Assembly (NCBI GenBank): GCA_035651995.1
Contig: DASRER010000034.1
Span: 62,001 to 126,000, forward strand
Origin: Terriglobales bacterium
GTDB taxonomy: Bacteria; Acidobacteriota; Terriglobia; Terriglobales; Acidobacteriaceae
Reading direction: 5' to 3'
DNA length: 64,000 nucleotides
The notes under the pieces are model-generated. The model was given only the letters and a program-made list of their open reading frames with translations. It searched no databases and had not been told where the DNA came from. The first letter of the stretch is position 1, and every line of letters begins with the position of its first letter. A program made the position numbers and the translations under genes. Shown piece by piece: positions 1 through 7,712 of this stretch.

Positions 1-916
1 GCGTGAACACAATCGTGCCCCCCGTGCCGTACACCTTGATCTGCGCGCCTTCCAGGCGGTTGGTGGTAATCGCGCTGAAGAAGAGCGTGCGCCCGCCGGG
101 ATAGCGATAGACGACCTGCACGTTGTCAGCGACTTCGCGCCCGTCCTTCCAATAGTCGATGCCGCCGGCGCCGATGACCGACTCGGGCACGTCGCCGAAG
201 ACCTGGTTCGCAAGGTGGATGTGGTGTGTGCCGAGTTCGGCGAGAAGTCCGCCGGAAAACTCCTTGTACATGCGCCAGTTGAACAGGCGCTCGAGCTTGG
301 GGTCCTTGGGATCGGGCACGGCGCGGCGCCAGTTGTTGTTGCGGTGCCAGTAAGCGTAAATCTGCGTGACCTGTCCGATCTTGCCGGCGCGAATCTGGCG
401 CAGGCCTTCCTGGTACCAGGGCGCGTAGTGATATTGCAGCCCCACCTGGTAGAGCTTGCCGGTGCGGCGCACCGTGTGAACGACTTTGTCGCATTCGGCG
501 ACGGTCTTGGCCTGGTCTTTCTCACCGTAAACGTGGCGCCCGCTTTCGAGGGAGTCGGTGACGTGCGCTGCGTGGAACGAAAGCGGTGTCGCGATGACGA
601 TGGCGTCGAGATCTTTGGCTTCGAGCAGACGGCGGTAGTCGGCGAACCCCGGCGTGTCCTCGCCGGTGATCTTGCGGGCGGCGGCCAGGCGCGGCTCGTA
701 GACGTCGCACAGCGCGCGGAACTTCACGCCGGGCACGCGCAGGAATGCGCGCATCAGTGCTGAGCCGCGGCTGCCCGGGCCGATGATGCCGAGGTTGACC
801 TGATCAGACGGCGGAACGGCCGCGGCCGCTCCTGAAGATGCCGCCAGCGCGCCGGCGAGCGCGCCAGCCGATGTGCCGATGAATTCGCGACGATTGATCC
901 GAAAGTGATCGTTCAT
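1..916 (-). CDS. Gfo/Idh/MocA-family oxidoreductase, Tat-exported (C-terminus cut by window edge)
   Basis: An open frame starts at ATG 916 and runs off the window edge after about 305 codons. It begins with a twin-arginine signal (NRREFIG, then an Ala/Gly-rich stretch), so an exported location is likely. A Rossmann motif follows (LGIIGPGSRGS, about residues 42-52). The usual EKP motif of this family reads GEKDQAK here. These enzymes oxidise or reduce sugars and polyols with tightly held NAD(P); the substrate cannot be read from sequence. Its start codon overlaps the ApbE stop by 4 bp (ATGA), so the two are probably translationally coupled, at the downstream end of the fucose cluster. Confidence 0.85.
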   Translation of the reverse strand, partial: MNDHFRINRREFIGTSAGALAGALAASSGAAAAVPPSDQVNLGIIGPGSRGSALMRAFLRVPGVKFRALCDVYEPRLAAARKITGEDTPGFADYRRLLEAKDLDAIVIATPLSFHAAHVTDSLESGRHVYGEKDQAKTVAECDKVVHTVRRTGKLYQVGLQYHYAPWYQEGLRQIRAGKIGQVTQIYAYWHRNNNWRRAVPDPKDPKLERLFNWRMYKEFSGGLLAELGTHHIHLANQVFGDVPESVIGAGGIDYWKDGREVADNVQVVYRYPGGRTLFFSAITTNRLEGAQIKVYGTGGTIVFT

Positions 917-2007
917 TGCGGTTGCGTCCTTCCTGCATGTTTGCGTTCGTTCGAAGAAACGGCGGGCCCGGAGGCGCGCCACGGCAGCCCCGCCTCGGTG
1001 GGCCAGCGGAACGAATAGAACGCCGTGGAGTGCTCGGAGCCCGCGTCGCCGGTGATGAACAGCGCCCGCGCGCCGGGGATCGTTTTCAGCAGCGCGGCGC
1101 CGCGCTCGCGCCCCATGACGAACGTCGCGGTGGAGAGCGCGTCGCTGTCAGTGGCGCTGGGAGCGATGACGGTGGTCTGCATCATGCCCTGCACCGGCTC
1201 GCCGGTGCGTGGATCCATGATGTGGCAGTACATGCGCCCGCCGAGGCGGAAGAATTTCTCGTAGTTGCCCGACGTGGAAAGCGACTCGTCGCGCAGCAGG
1301 ACGTCCGAGACAACGGCTTCGCGACGCTCGGGTTGCGAGATGTGCACCAGCCATCCGGCTTTGCCGGGCGGCGTTCCGATGGCGTAGAGCGTGCTGCCGC
1401 CGGCGTCAATGAGCGCGGCGGTAACGCCTGACTCGCGCAGCAGCGCGGCGGCGCGGTCCACGGCGTAGCCCTTGCCGATGCCGCCGGGATCGAGTTCCAC
1501 ACCGCGGCGGGCAAAGCGGACCGTACGCGCGGCCGGGTCGAGCGCGACCAGTTGCCAGCCGACTTTGGAGCGGGCGGCCGCGAGCGCTTCGGCGCTGGGA
1601 TAGCTTCCCTGTCCGCGGAAAAATCCCCAGGCGCGCATGAGCGGCCCCACGGTGATGTCGAACGCGCCATCGCTCCGGCGGGAGAAGTCGAGGGAGCGCT
1701 GGAGTAGCGCGAAGACTTCAGGGTCCGTGGTAACGGATACGACCGCGGCATCGCGGTTGATGCGCGAGAGCTCGCTCGACGGGCGATAGTTGCTCAGCGC
1801 CTCCTCGATGCGCTCGACCTCGTCGAACGCGGCGTCGAAGTGAGCGGAGGCCTGCCGTGCGTCCGGCGCGTAGAGGTGGATGGTGAAGATGGTGCCCATC
1901 GCCGGGCGCGAGTCGGTGAAGAGCCGGGGCTGCTGCGCGTGGGCGAGCGTGGCCAGCGCGAGCGCCACGCATGCTATCCGAGTTGGTCTTCCTCGCAGCA
2001 ACTGCAT
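913..2007 (-). CDS. apbE: FAD:protein FMN transferase (ApbE family)
   Basis: The 364-residue protein has an N-terminal signal peptide ending near AHAQ, as expected for an enzyme that attaches FMN to Thr residues of exported flavoproteins. Family motifs are in order: RPAMGTIFTIHLY, DPGGIGKGYAVDRAA, SLSTSGNYEKFF, HIMDPRTGEPV and SDALSTATFVMG, the last holding the metal-binding Asp/Thr region. Length is normal. It overlaps the downstream Gfo/Idh gene by 4 bp. No obvious FMN-acceptor protein lies next to it, so its target is unknown. Confidence 0.92.
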   Translation of the reverse strand: MQLLRGRPTRIACVALALATLAHAQQPRLFTDSRPAMGTIFTIHLYAPDARQASAHFDAAFDEVERIEEALSNYRPSSELSRINRDAAVVSVTTDPEVFALLQRSLDFSRRSDGAFDITVGPLMRAWGFFRGQGSYPSAEALAAARSKVGWQLVALDPAARTVRFARRGVELDPGGIGKGYAVDRAAALLRESGVTAALIDAGGSTLYAIGTPPGKAGWLVHISQPERREAVVSDVLLRDESLSTSGNYEKFFRLGGRMYCHIMDPRTGEPVQGMMQTTVIAPSATDSDALSTATFVMGRERGAALLKTIPGARALFITGDAGSEHSTAFYSFRWPTEAGLPWRASGPAVSSNERKHAGRTQPQ

Positions 2008-2082
2008 CCCTCGGGAACTAATGCCCCTGCGCGTTTTTGCCTTACAGCGGCGCGGCTGGAAGCCCCGCCATTCAAGGCCCGC

Positions 2083-2526
2083 TCAGCGTCCGCCGTCGGC
2101 CCCTGGGCCAATCGCTACCACAAAATAGCGCGCCGGCGTGGTGCCCACGTTCTTAATGCCGTGCTCGTCGCCCGACTCGACGAATCCAATGGAGCCTGGT
2201 CCGAGCCGCTGCGCTCTTCCGTTGATGGTGAGTTCGGTTTCGCCTTCGCGGATGAGCCACATCTCGCTGTGCACGTGGTGGTGCGCGGCGTGCGGCATCC
2301 CTCCCGGTGGCAGTACGGTGGCGTGCACCTCGACCGGCTCGCCGGTCTTCAGCTTGCCCTTGAAGACGGCGCGCGTCTCCGAGCCATTGGCGTTCTTCTT
2401 CACCGGAAGCTCATCGTAAGGAAACGTGGCGGAGGGCAGCGCGCTGGCGGTTCCCTGCTGCGCCCACGCCTTGAGGACGAACGCGCCCGGCAGCAACGAG
2501 CAGAGCGCGCGACGGGTGATTGGCAT
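2083..2526 (-). CDS. Secreted cupin-domain protein
   Basis: I chose ATG 2526 because AAGGAGA lies 6-7 bases upstream. The 147-residue product starts with an RR-containing export signal (MPITRRALCS, cleavage near AWAQ). A single cupin fold follows, with metal ligands in HHHVHSEMW and a later His in SGDEHGIKN. Small exported cupins of this type occur in sugar catabolic islands, but no reaction can be assigned. It sits between the truncated fucosidase and apbE on the same strand. Confidence 0.8.
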   Translation of the reverse strand: MPITRRALCSLLPGAFVLKAWAQQGTASALPSATFPYDELPVKKNANGSETRAVFKGKLKTGEPVEVHATVLPPGGMPHAAHHHVHSEMWLIREGETELTINGRAQRLGPGSIGFVESGDEHGIKNVGTTPARYFVVAIGPGADGGR

Positions 2527-2594
2527 GTGGTTCTCCTTGCTGTGCACATCCCCGGCCGGCAACGGCCGGTGGCGGCGTTCACGCACTACACAAA

Positions 2595-2615
2595 ATCCTT
2601 CGCTTCGCTCAGGAT
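2595..2615. repeat. Palindromic intergenic repeat, short copy
   Basis: ATCCTTCG...CTCAGGAT forms a short inverted repeat between two genes. A longer member with the same ends (ATCCTTCG ... CTCAGGATGA) lies at 16485-16535. Such repeats are typically dispersed between genes. The function is unknown. Confidence 0.5.
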
Positions 2616-2670
2616 GATGCTCCTGAGGTTTGACCGGAGACGCGGCAAGCCACGTCTCTACGAAAAACTT

Positions 2671-3447
2671 CTAAACACCCATGCGCGGCTTTTCGCGACG
2701 CACAAAAATGTTGTCCTGCACCGGCTCGGCATCGCACTCCAGCGCGATCGTGGTGACCGGCGAATCCGGCGGGTCGTGCGGCAGGCCGGTGATGCGAACG
2801 CGGTACGGGTCCTGCTCGAACTTGAGCGGCTGGCCGGTGGCGAACATGCGCGCCGATTTCACCTTGACACGCATGCCGCAGATGGCGGCGACCTCGTGAG
2901 GCCACCAGTAAAAGTGCGCGAACAGCGTGTCGCCGTTGCGGGTGAAGCTGGCGGTGTGGCTCCGCGAAGGCTGGGCGGGCTGCGTGTCGTAGATGGTGCC
3001 GCCATTGCGCTGCATCCAGCGGCCGACTTCGGTCAGGATGCGGACTGATTCTTCCGGAATCGAGCCGTCGGGCTTGGGCCCGATATTCAGCAGGTAGTTG
3101 CCGCCGCCGTGCGCGCACGTGATGAGGTTGCGAATCACGGTGCGCGGGGACTTCCAGTTGTCGTCCACGTCGTGGTAGCCCCCCGGAATGCCCTCGTTCT
3201 CCATGACCCACTCGTGGCGTCCGATAATGCTGTACAGCCCCCAGTGAATGAACATGCCGAAGCGAGCGGCGTGCCACCACGCCATGCGGCGTTCGCGATC
3301 GGCCTGCTCGGCAGCCGACGCTGGTTGCGTAGCCGTGGTGGGTTGTTCAGAAGCCAGCTGCGCGCTTGCGGGCAGCGCCGTCAGCGCGGCGGCGGAAGCG
3401 GCGCCTGCCAACAGGTCGCGGCGCGTCAGGCCGTTGGTCGGTTGCAT
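2671..3447 (-). pseudogene. GH29 alpha-L-fucosidase with internal in-frame deletion
   Basis: The frame is open for 258 residues from ATG 3447, which has GGAG 7 bases upstream. It has a Tat signal (TRRDLL) and a GH29 opening (WWHAARFGMFIHWGLYS ... HEWVMENEGIP). It then jumps directly to the C-terminal part of the catalytic domain (DDNWKSPRTVIRNL ... GGNYLLNIGPKPDGSIP) and the usual C-terminal beta domain. The middle of the barrel, including the KHHDGF-type region and the catalytic nucleophile segment, is missing. The intact paralogue at the end of this window shows what was lost. The join is near 3180-3183. Fucosidase activity is very unlikely. Confidence 0.8.
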
Positions 3448-3501
3448 CGTGTTCTCCATCGAGTTTCTAGCTTCTCGTTTCTGGAAACTGAAAACTGGTC
3501 T

Positions 3502-3840
3502 TCATGCTTCGAGCTTGAAAATCCTGTCCATGAGCAGCCACTTCTCGCCGGGACGCGCCTGCGGCAGCGGCTTCTGGAACTTCCACATCAGCTGTTCCCA
3601 GTCCTGAACTTTTTGATTGGCGGCGTCGGCTTTCGCTTTGGCTTCGAAAGAAAATCCCGGGCCGACTTCCATGATCATGAACATGCGCGTGCCGAGCAGG
3701 TAGATTTCCATGTCCTCGATGCCGGACTCGCGGATGCTGCGCGTGATCTCCGGCCAGATTTTTTCGTGGTGGCGCTTGTACTCGGCGATCAGCGCCGGGT
3801 CGTCCTGCAAATCGAGCGTCAGGCAGTAGCGGCGGTTCAT
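3502..3840 (-). CDS. L-rhamnose/L-fucose mutarotase family protein
   Basis: The 112-residue protein matches the small RhaM/DUF718 mutarotase family in length and motifs: an early Tyr, HHEKIWPEI with the proposed catalytic His, a central YLLGTRMFMIMEV strand, and the WEQLMWKFQ helix. The enzyme interconverts the alpha and beta anomers of a deoxysugar so that transporter and dehydrogenase see the right form. The ATG overlaps the FucP stop by 4 bp. The context favours L-fucose over L-rhamnose. Confidence 0.88.
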   Translation of the reverse strand: MNRRYCLTLDLQDDPALIAEYKRHHEKIWPEITRSIRESGIEDMEIYLLGTRMFMIMEVGPGFSFEAKAKADAANQKVQDWEQLMWKFQKPLPQARPGEKWLLMDRIFKLEA

Positions 3841-5147
3841 GGGCGCACCTCGGCGGCAGCGCCGCCGGCCAGACCGGCAGGGCGATGGCCGGCAACGGCG
3901 AAGTAGAGAATGTAAACGTAGCAGACAAGCGGCACGATGAATGCCGTCTGGATGTTGGTCGCGTCGGAGATGCGGCCCATGATCGCCGGGAAGAGCGCGC
4001 CGCCGATGATGGCCATGACCATGAAGGACGATCCGCGCTTGGTGTGCGCGCCCAGGTCCTTGATGCCGAGCGCGAAGATGGTCGGGAACATGATCGAGTG
4101 GAACAAGCCGATCAGCACCACGGCCCACACCGGCACGATGCCGCTGGCGATCAGAGCGACGCCGGCGCACAGCACGCATCCGGCGGCGAAGATGGCGAGC
4201 AGGCGCGCTGGCGCAACCGCCTTCATGATGGCGGAGCCGGCGAATCGGCCCAGCATGAATCCGAGCTGATGCCCGAGCAGGTAGTAGGCGGCCACCTTCG
4301 CGGCCATTCCCGGCACAGCGTGCTGCGCGAAGCGGATGACGAAGCTGGCCACTCCGACCTGCGCGCCCACATAGAAGAACTGCGCGATCACGCCTTTCAC
4401 CAGGTGCTTGTGGGCAAAGATGCTGCCGGTGGGCGCGTCGGAATGGACCGTGTCAGTCTTTTCGGACACTTCCGGCAGCCGGGCCATTGCGATGAGCACG
4501 CCAACGAAGACGAAAATTCCCGCGATCAGCAGATAGGGCAGCTTCACCGTGCTGGCTTCGGCCGCGCGATACGCCTGCAGTTCCGCGGCGGACATGGCCG
4601 CGATCTGCGCCGGCGTGTATTCCACGCCGGTGAGAATGAGCGCGCGGCCGAGCAACGGCGAGACAACGGCTCCGACCGAGTTGAACGACTGCGCGAAGTT
4701 CAGGCGGCGTTCCGAGCTGGCCCCCGGGCCGAGAATCGTGACGTAAGGATTGGCGCCGACTTCCAGAAAACTTTGCCCGCAGGCCATCACGAAGAGCGCG
4801 AAGAGGAAAAAGTCATAAACGCCGGCCGAGGACGCGGGCACGAAAAGCACGGCGCCGGCCGCGCACAACCCAAGTCCGGCGAGGATGCCACGCTTGTAAC
4901 CGATGCGCTCCATCAGCCACCCGGCTGGAAACGCGGCGACGAAGTATCCGCCGAAGAAGGCCACCTGAATGAATGAGGACTGAAAGTCGGTCAGGCCGAA
5001 AGCCTTCTTCAGGTGCGGGATCAGAATGTCATTCAAATTGACGCCGAACGCCCACAGGAAAAACAGGCTGGTGATGAGCACCAGCGGCAGCGCGAAGCGC
5101 GGTTCGGTGAGTGGCGCGGAAGCCTTCGCGGGTTGCGGTGCGGCCAT
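3837..5147 (-). CDS. fucP: L-fucose:H+ symporter, FucP-like MFS permease
   Basis: The 436-residue polytopic protein has the sugar-porter layout of FucP: TM1 with FFLWAFGVNLNDILIPHLKKAFGL, TM4-5 with QSFLEVGANPYV, and LNFAQSFNSVGAVVSPLLG. It would bring L-fucose across the inner membrane after receptor uptake. It lies 9 bp downstream of the fucose dehydrogenase and overlaps the mutarotase by 4 bp, so the three are probably one transcript. A related hexose permease specificity cannot be excluded. Confidence 0.9.
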   Translation of the reverse strand: MAAPQPAKASAPLTEPRFALPLVLITSLFFLWAFGVNLNDILIPHLKKAFGLTDFQSSFIQVAFFGGYFVAAFPAGWLMERIGYKRGILAGLGLCAAGAVLFVPASSAGVYDFFLFALFVMACGQSFLEVGANPYVTILGPGASSERRLNFAQSFNSVGAVVSPLLGRALILTGVEYTPAQIAAMSAAELQAYRAAEASTVKLPYLLIAGIFVFVGVLIAMARLPEVSEKTDTVHSDAPTGSIFAHKHLVKGVIAQFFYVGAQVGVASFVIRFAQHAVPGMAAKVAAYYLLGHQLGFMLGRFAGSAIMKAVAPARLLAIFAAGCVLCAGVALIASGIVPVWAVVLIGLFHSIMFPTIFALGIKDLGAHTKRGSSFMVMAIIGGALFPAIMGRISDATNIQTAFIVPLVCYVYILYFAVAGHRPAGLAGGAAAEVRP

Positions 5148-5156
5148 TCGTTTCTC

Positions 5157-5939
5157 CTAGGTGAGGGCGCGGTCCAGGTGCACGTATCCGCCGTCCACGA
5201 ACACGTGCTGGCCGGTGATGTGTCCGGCCTGGCTGGAGATCAGGAACAGGACCATGGCAGCGATTTCGGCGGCGGTGGTCATGCGCTTTTCCAGCGGAAT
5301 CTTGGCAACAATGCCGCGAAGTTTCGCTTCGGGATCGGGAAACGTCTTGAGCCACTGCTGGTAAAGCGGCGTCATGACTTCGGCCGGGACAACGGCGTTG
5401 ACGCGGATGCCGTAGGGCAGAAGTTCGGCGGCCCACTCGCGCGTGAGGGCGAGGATGGCGCCTTTGGCCGAGGCGTAGCCGCTGGTGTTGCCCTGACCGG
5501 TCATGGCGACCTTGGATCCGACGTTCACGATGGCGCCGCGCGCCTGCTTGAGTGCGGGCAGCGCGTAGTGCGCCATGTTGTAGTAGTGCAGCAGGTTGCG
5601 CTCGAGCGAGGCGACGTAGTCGCGCGGCGAGCCGCGCTCCAGGCCGACGCCGTCGTTCACGCCGGCATTGTTGATGAGCGCGTCCAGACGGCCGCACGTA
5701 TTGAGCGCGAGTTCGACGGCGCGCTGGCAGTTCTCGGCGGCAGCGAGCTCGACGGCGACCACCTGGCTGGTCTGGCCCTGGCCGCGCAACTCGGCCTGCA
5801 GCTCGCGCGCGGCGTCGGTGTCGCGGTCCACGATGACCGGCACGGCGCCTTCCTGCGCCAGCGCGCGCACCACCGCGGCGCCGATTCCCTTCGCGCCTCC
5901 GGTCACAAGCGCAACCTTATCTTTGAGCCGCAGGTCCAT
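5157..5939 (-). CDS. L-fucose dehydrogenase (SDR family)
   Basis: This 260-residue classical SDR has the cofactor motif VTGGAKGIG, the NNAGVNDG motif, catalytic Ser in NVGSKVA, and YASAK. The C-terminal signature is FVDGGYVHLDRALT. The NNAGVNDGVGL, GQGNTSGY, PAEVMTPLY and GGYVHLDRAL stretches closely resemble proteobacterial L-fucose dehydrogenases of the non-phosphorylating route, from memory. It should oxidise L-fucose to L-fucono-lactone with NAD(P). Lactonase and permease genes flank it. Confidence 0.85.
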   Translation of the reverse strand: MDLRLKDKVALVTGGAKGIGAAVVRALAQEGAVPVIVDRDTDAARELQAELRGQGQTSQVVAVELAAAENCQRAVELALNTCGRLDALINNAGVNDGVGLERGSPRDYVASLERNLLHYYNMAHYALPALKQARGAIVNVGSKVAMTGQGNTSGYASAKGAILALTREWAAELLPYGIRVNAVVPAEVMTPLYQQWLKTFPDPEAKLRGIVAKIPLEKRMTTAAEIAAMVLFLISSQAGHITGQHVFVDGGYVHLDRALT

Positions 5940-6003
5940 TGATCAGTCACCCATGTTCAGCGACTTATTCGTCAGTAGACTCATGCGTCGGTGGACTCAT
6001 GCG

Positions 6004-6885
6004 TCAGTTGGCGGGGCCTTCGACTGCGGCCAGATGGCCGGCCGGCAGTCCGTAAAATCGGACGGCGTTCCCGCCGAAGATACCTTCACGCTGTGCCAGC
6101 GGCAACGGCGCAACGTAATCGGCGATAAGCTTCTTCACCTGCGAGTAGCTGGCTGCGAGCAGGCACACCGGCCAGTCGGAGCCGAACATGAGCCGGCCGG
6201 CGCCGAAGGCGTCGAAGACGACGTCGAGATACGGCGTGAAGTCGCCGGGGCGCCAGGTCTTCCAGCTGGCCTCGGTGACCAGGCCGGAAAGCTTGCAGAA
6301 AACTTCCGGGCTGCTCGCGAGGCGTTGGATGCCGCTCTGCCAGTCAGCGAATTCGCCCGGGCCGCGCTGCCACTTCGCGATGGCCGGCTTGGCAATGTGG
6401 TCGAGCACGAAGCGCTGGCCGGGACACGCGGCGACGAAGTCGATGGCGGCGGGAAGCTGGTTGGCGTAGATCAGGATGTCATAAGTAAAGTTGTGCTGGC
6501 GCAGGGTGCGCACGCCAGCCAGAAAGTCAGGGCGCAGGAGAAACCGCCGATCGGGTTCGGCCTGCACAATGTGGCGAAAGCCGCGCAGCTTCGGTTTACG
6601 CGCGTAGTGCTCCAGCCGCTCGGCCAGGCGCGGCGAGCGCAGATCGGTCCAGCCGACGACGCCGGTGATGGCCACATTTTTCGCCGCCAGGTCGAGCAGA
6701 AAATCGGTTTCGGCTTCGGACTGGTCGGCTTGGACGGCGATGCACGCGTCAACGCCGCCCGACGCCATCTCGCGCGTTAACTCAGCGGGCAGGAAGTCGC
6801 GGCGCAACACTTGCATGTCTTCGGTGATCCAGGAGTCCCTGACGGGATCGAAGCGCCAGAAGTGCTGGTGCGAATCAATGGTCAT
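6004..6885 (-). CDS. L-fuconolactonase (amidohydrolase family)
   Basis: The 293-residue protein is of the metal-dependent amidohydrolase/lactonase type. It opens with IDSHQHFW, has VVGWTDLRS, RGFRHIVQ, VLDHIAKP and KLSGLVTEA in the middle, and MFGSDWPVCLL near the end, with the conserved Asp. This matches fuconolactonases and relatives that open sugar lactones. It lies between L-fucose dehydrogenase and a second SDR and would convert L-fuconolactone to L-fuconate in the cytoplasm. Confidence 0.87.
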   Translation of the reverse strand: MTIDSHQHFWRFDPVRDSWITEDMQVLRRDFLPAELTREMASGGVDACIAVQADQSEAETDFLLDLAAKNVAITGVVGWTDLRSPRLAERLEHYARKPKLRGFRHIVQAEPDRRFLLRPDFLAGVRTLRQHNFTYDILIYANQLPAAIDFVAACPGQRFVLDHIAKPAIAKWQRGPGEFADWQSGIQRLASSPEVFCKLSGLVTEASWKTWRPGDFTPYLDVVFDAFGAGRLMFGSDWPVCLLAASYSQVKKLIADYVAPLPLAQREGIFGGNAVRFYGLPAGHLAAVEGPAN

Positions 6886-6915
6886 GGCTGAGCCGGTATG
6901 CCGCGAGGTCGCCCG

Positions 6916-7668
6916 TCACCCGCGGAGGTTGAAGAAGCCTCCGTCAATGGGATAGTCGGTGCCGGTGATGAACGATGCTTCGTCGGAGCAGAGGAACAGC
7001 GCCAGCGAGGCGACCTCTTCGGGCGCGGCCATGCGTCCGACCGGCTGCGACTGCGCCAGTTTGCTCAGCATCTCCTGCTCCTGCCCCGGGTAGTTCTTGC
7101 GCACGAAACCTTCGACGAAGGGCGTGAGCACGCGCGCCGGCGAGATGCAGTTGCAGCGGATGTTGTCCTTCAGGTAGTCCTTCGCCACCGAGAGCGTCAT
7201 GGAAACGACCGCGCCCTTGCTCATCGAGTAGGCGAACCGCTCGGGGAGCCCGGCGGTGGCCGCGATAGAGGCCAGGTTCAGGATGACGCCGCCGCCGTTG
7301 GAGCGCATGTGCTCCACGCAGGCGTGCATGCAGTTGTACACGCCCTTCACGTTGACCCGAAAAACGCGATCGAAATCGGGCTCAGCCGTCTGGTGCAGCG
7401 TGCCGACATGGGCGATGCCGGCGTTGTTCACCAGGATGTGGATGTGCTCGCGCGCCGAGATCTGGCGAAACACGCTGTTCACCTGCTGCTGATCAGAGAC
7501 ATCGCAGGCGTAAACGCAGACGTCGCCGCCGGCGCCGCGGATTTCCGCGGCCACCTCCTCGGCGTGCTGGCGGTCGAGGTCGAGGATGCGCACGCGCCCG
7601 CCGTGCGCCGCAAAGCTGAGCGCGATGGCGCGCCCGATGCCGCTGGCGCCGCCGGTGACGACCACCAC
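6916..7668 (-). CDS. SDR oxidoreductase, probable 2-keto-3-deoxy-L-fuconate dehydrogenase
   Basis: This is a classical SDR of about 250 residues: TGGASGIG, NNAGIAHVG, catalytic Ser in NLASIAA, YSMSK and the C-terminal PIDGGFFNLRG. I give the first conventional start (GTG 7668), but the coding signal clearly extends upstream. In-frame codons spell STNGNNAGSFRLDGK back to a CTG at 7716 that overlaps the upstream TGA (7715-7713). There is no in-frame ATG, GTG or TTG in that stretch. The real start may be this CTG, coupled to the dehydratase stop. Its role as the diketo-deoxyfuconate-forming enzyme is inferred from context. Confidence 0.85.
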   Translation of the reverse strand: MVVVTGGASGIGRAIALSFAAHGGRVRILDLDRQHAEEVAAEIRGAGGDVCVYACDVSDQQQVNSVFRQISAREHIHILVNNAGIAHVGTLHQTAEPDFDRVFRVNVKGVYNCMHACVEHMRSNGGGVILNLASIAATAGLPERFAYSMSKGAVVSMTLSVAKDYLKDNIRCNCISPARVLTPFVEGFVRKNYPGQEQEMLSKLAQSQPVGRMAAPEEVASLALFLCSDEASFITGTDYPIDGGFFNLRG

Positions 7669-7712
7669 TTTGCCGTCGAGGCGGAAGCTGCCCGCGTTGT
7701 TGCCGTTCGTGC

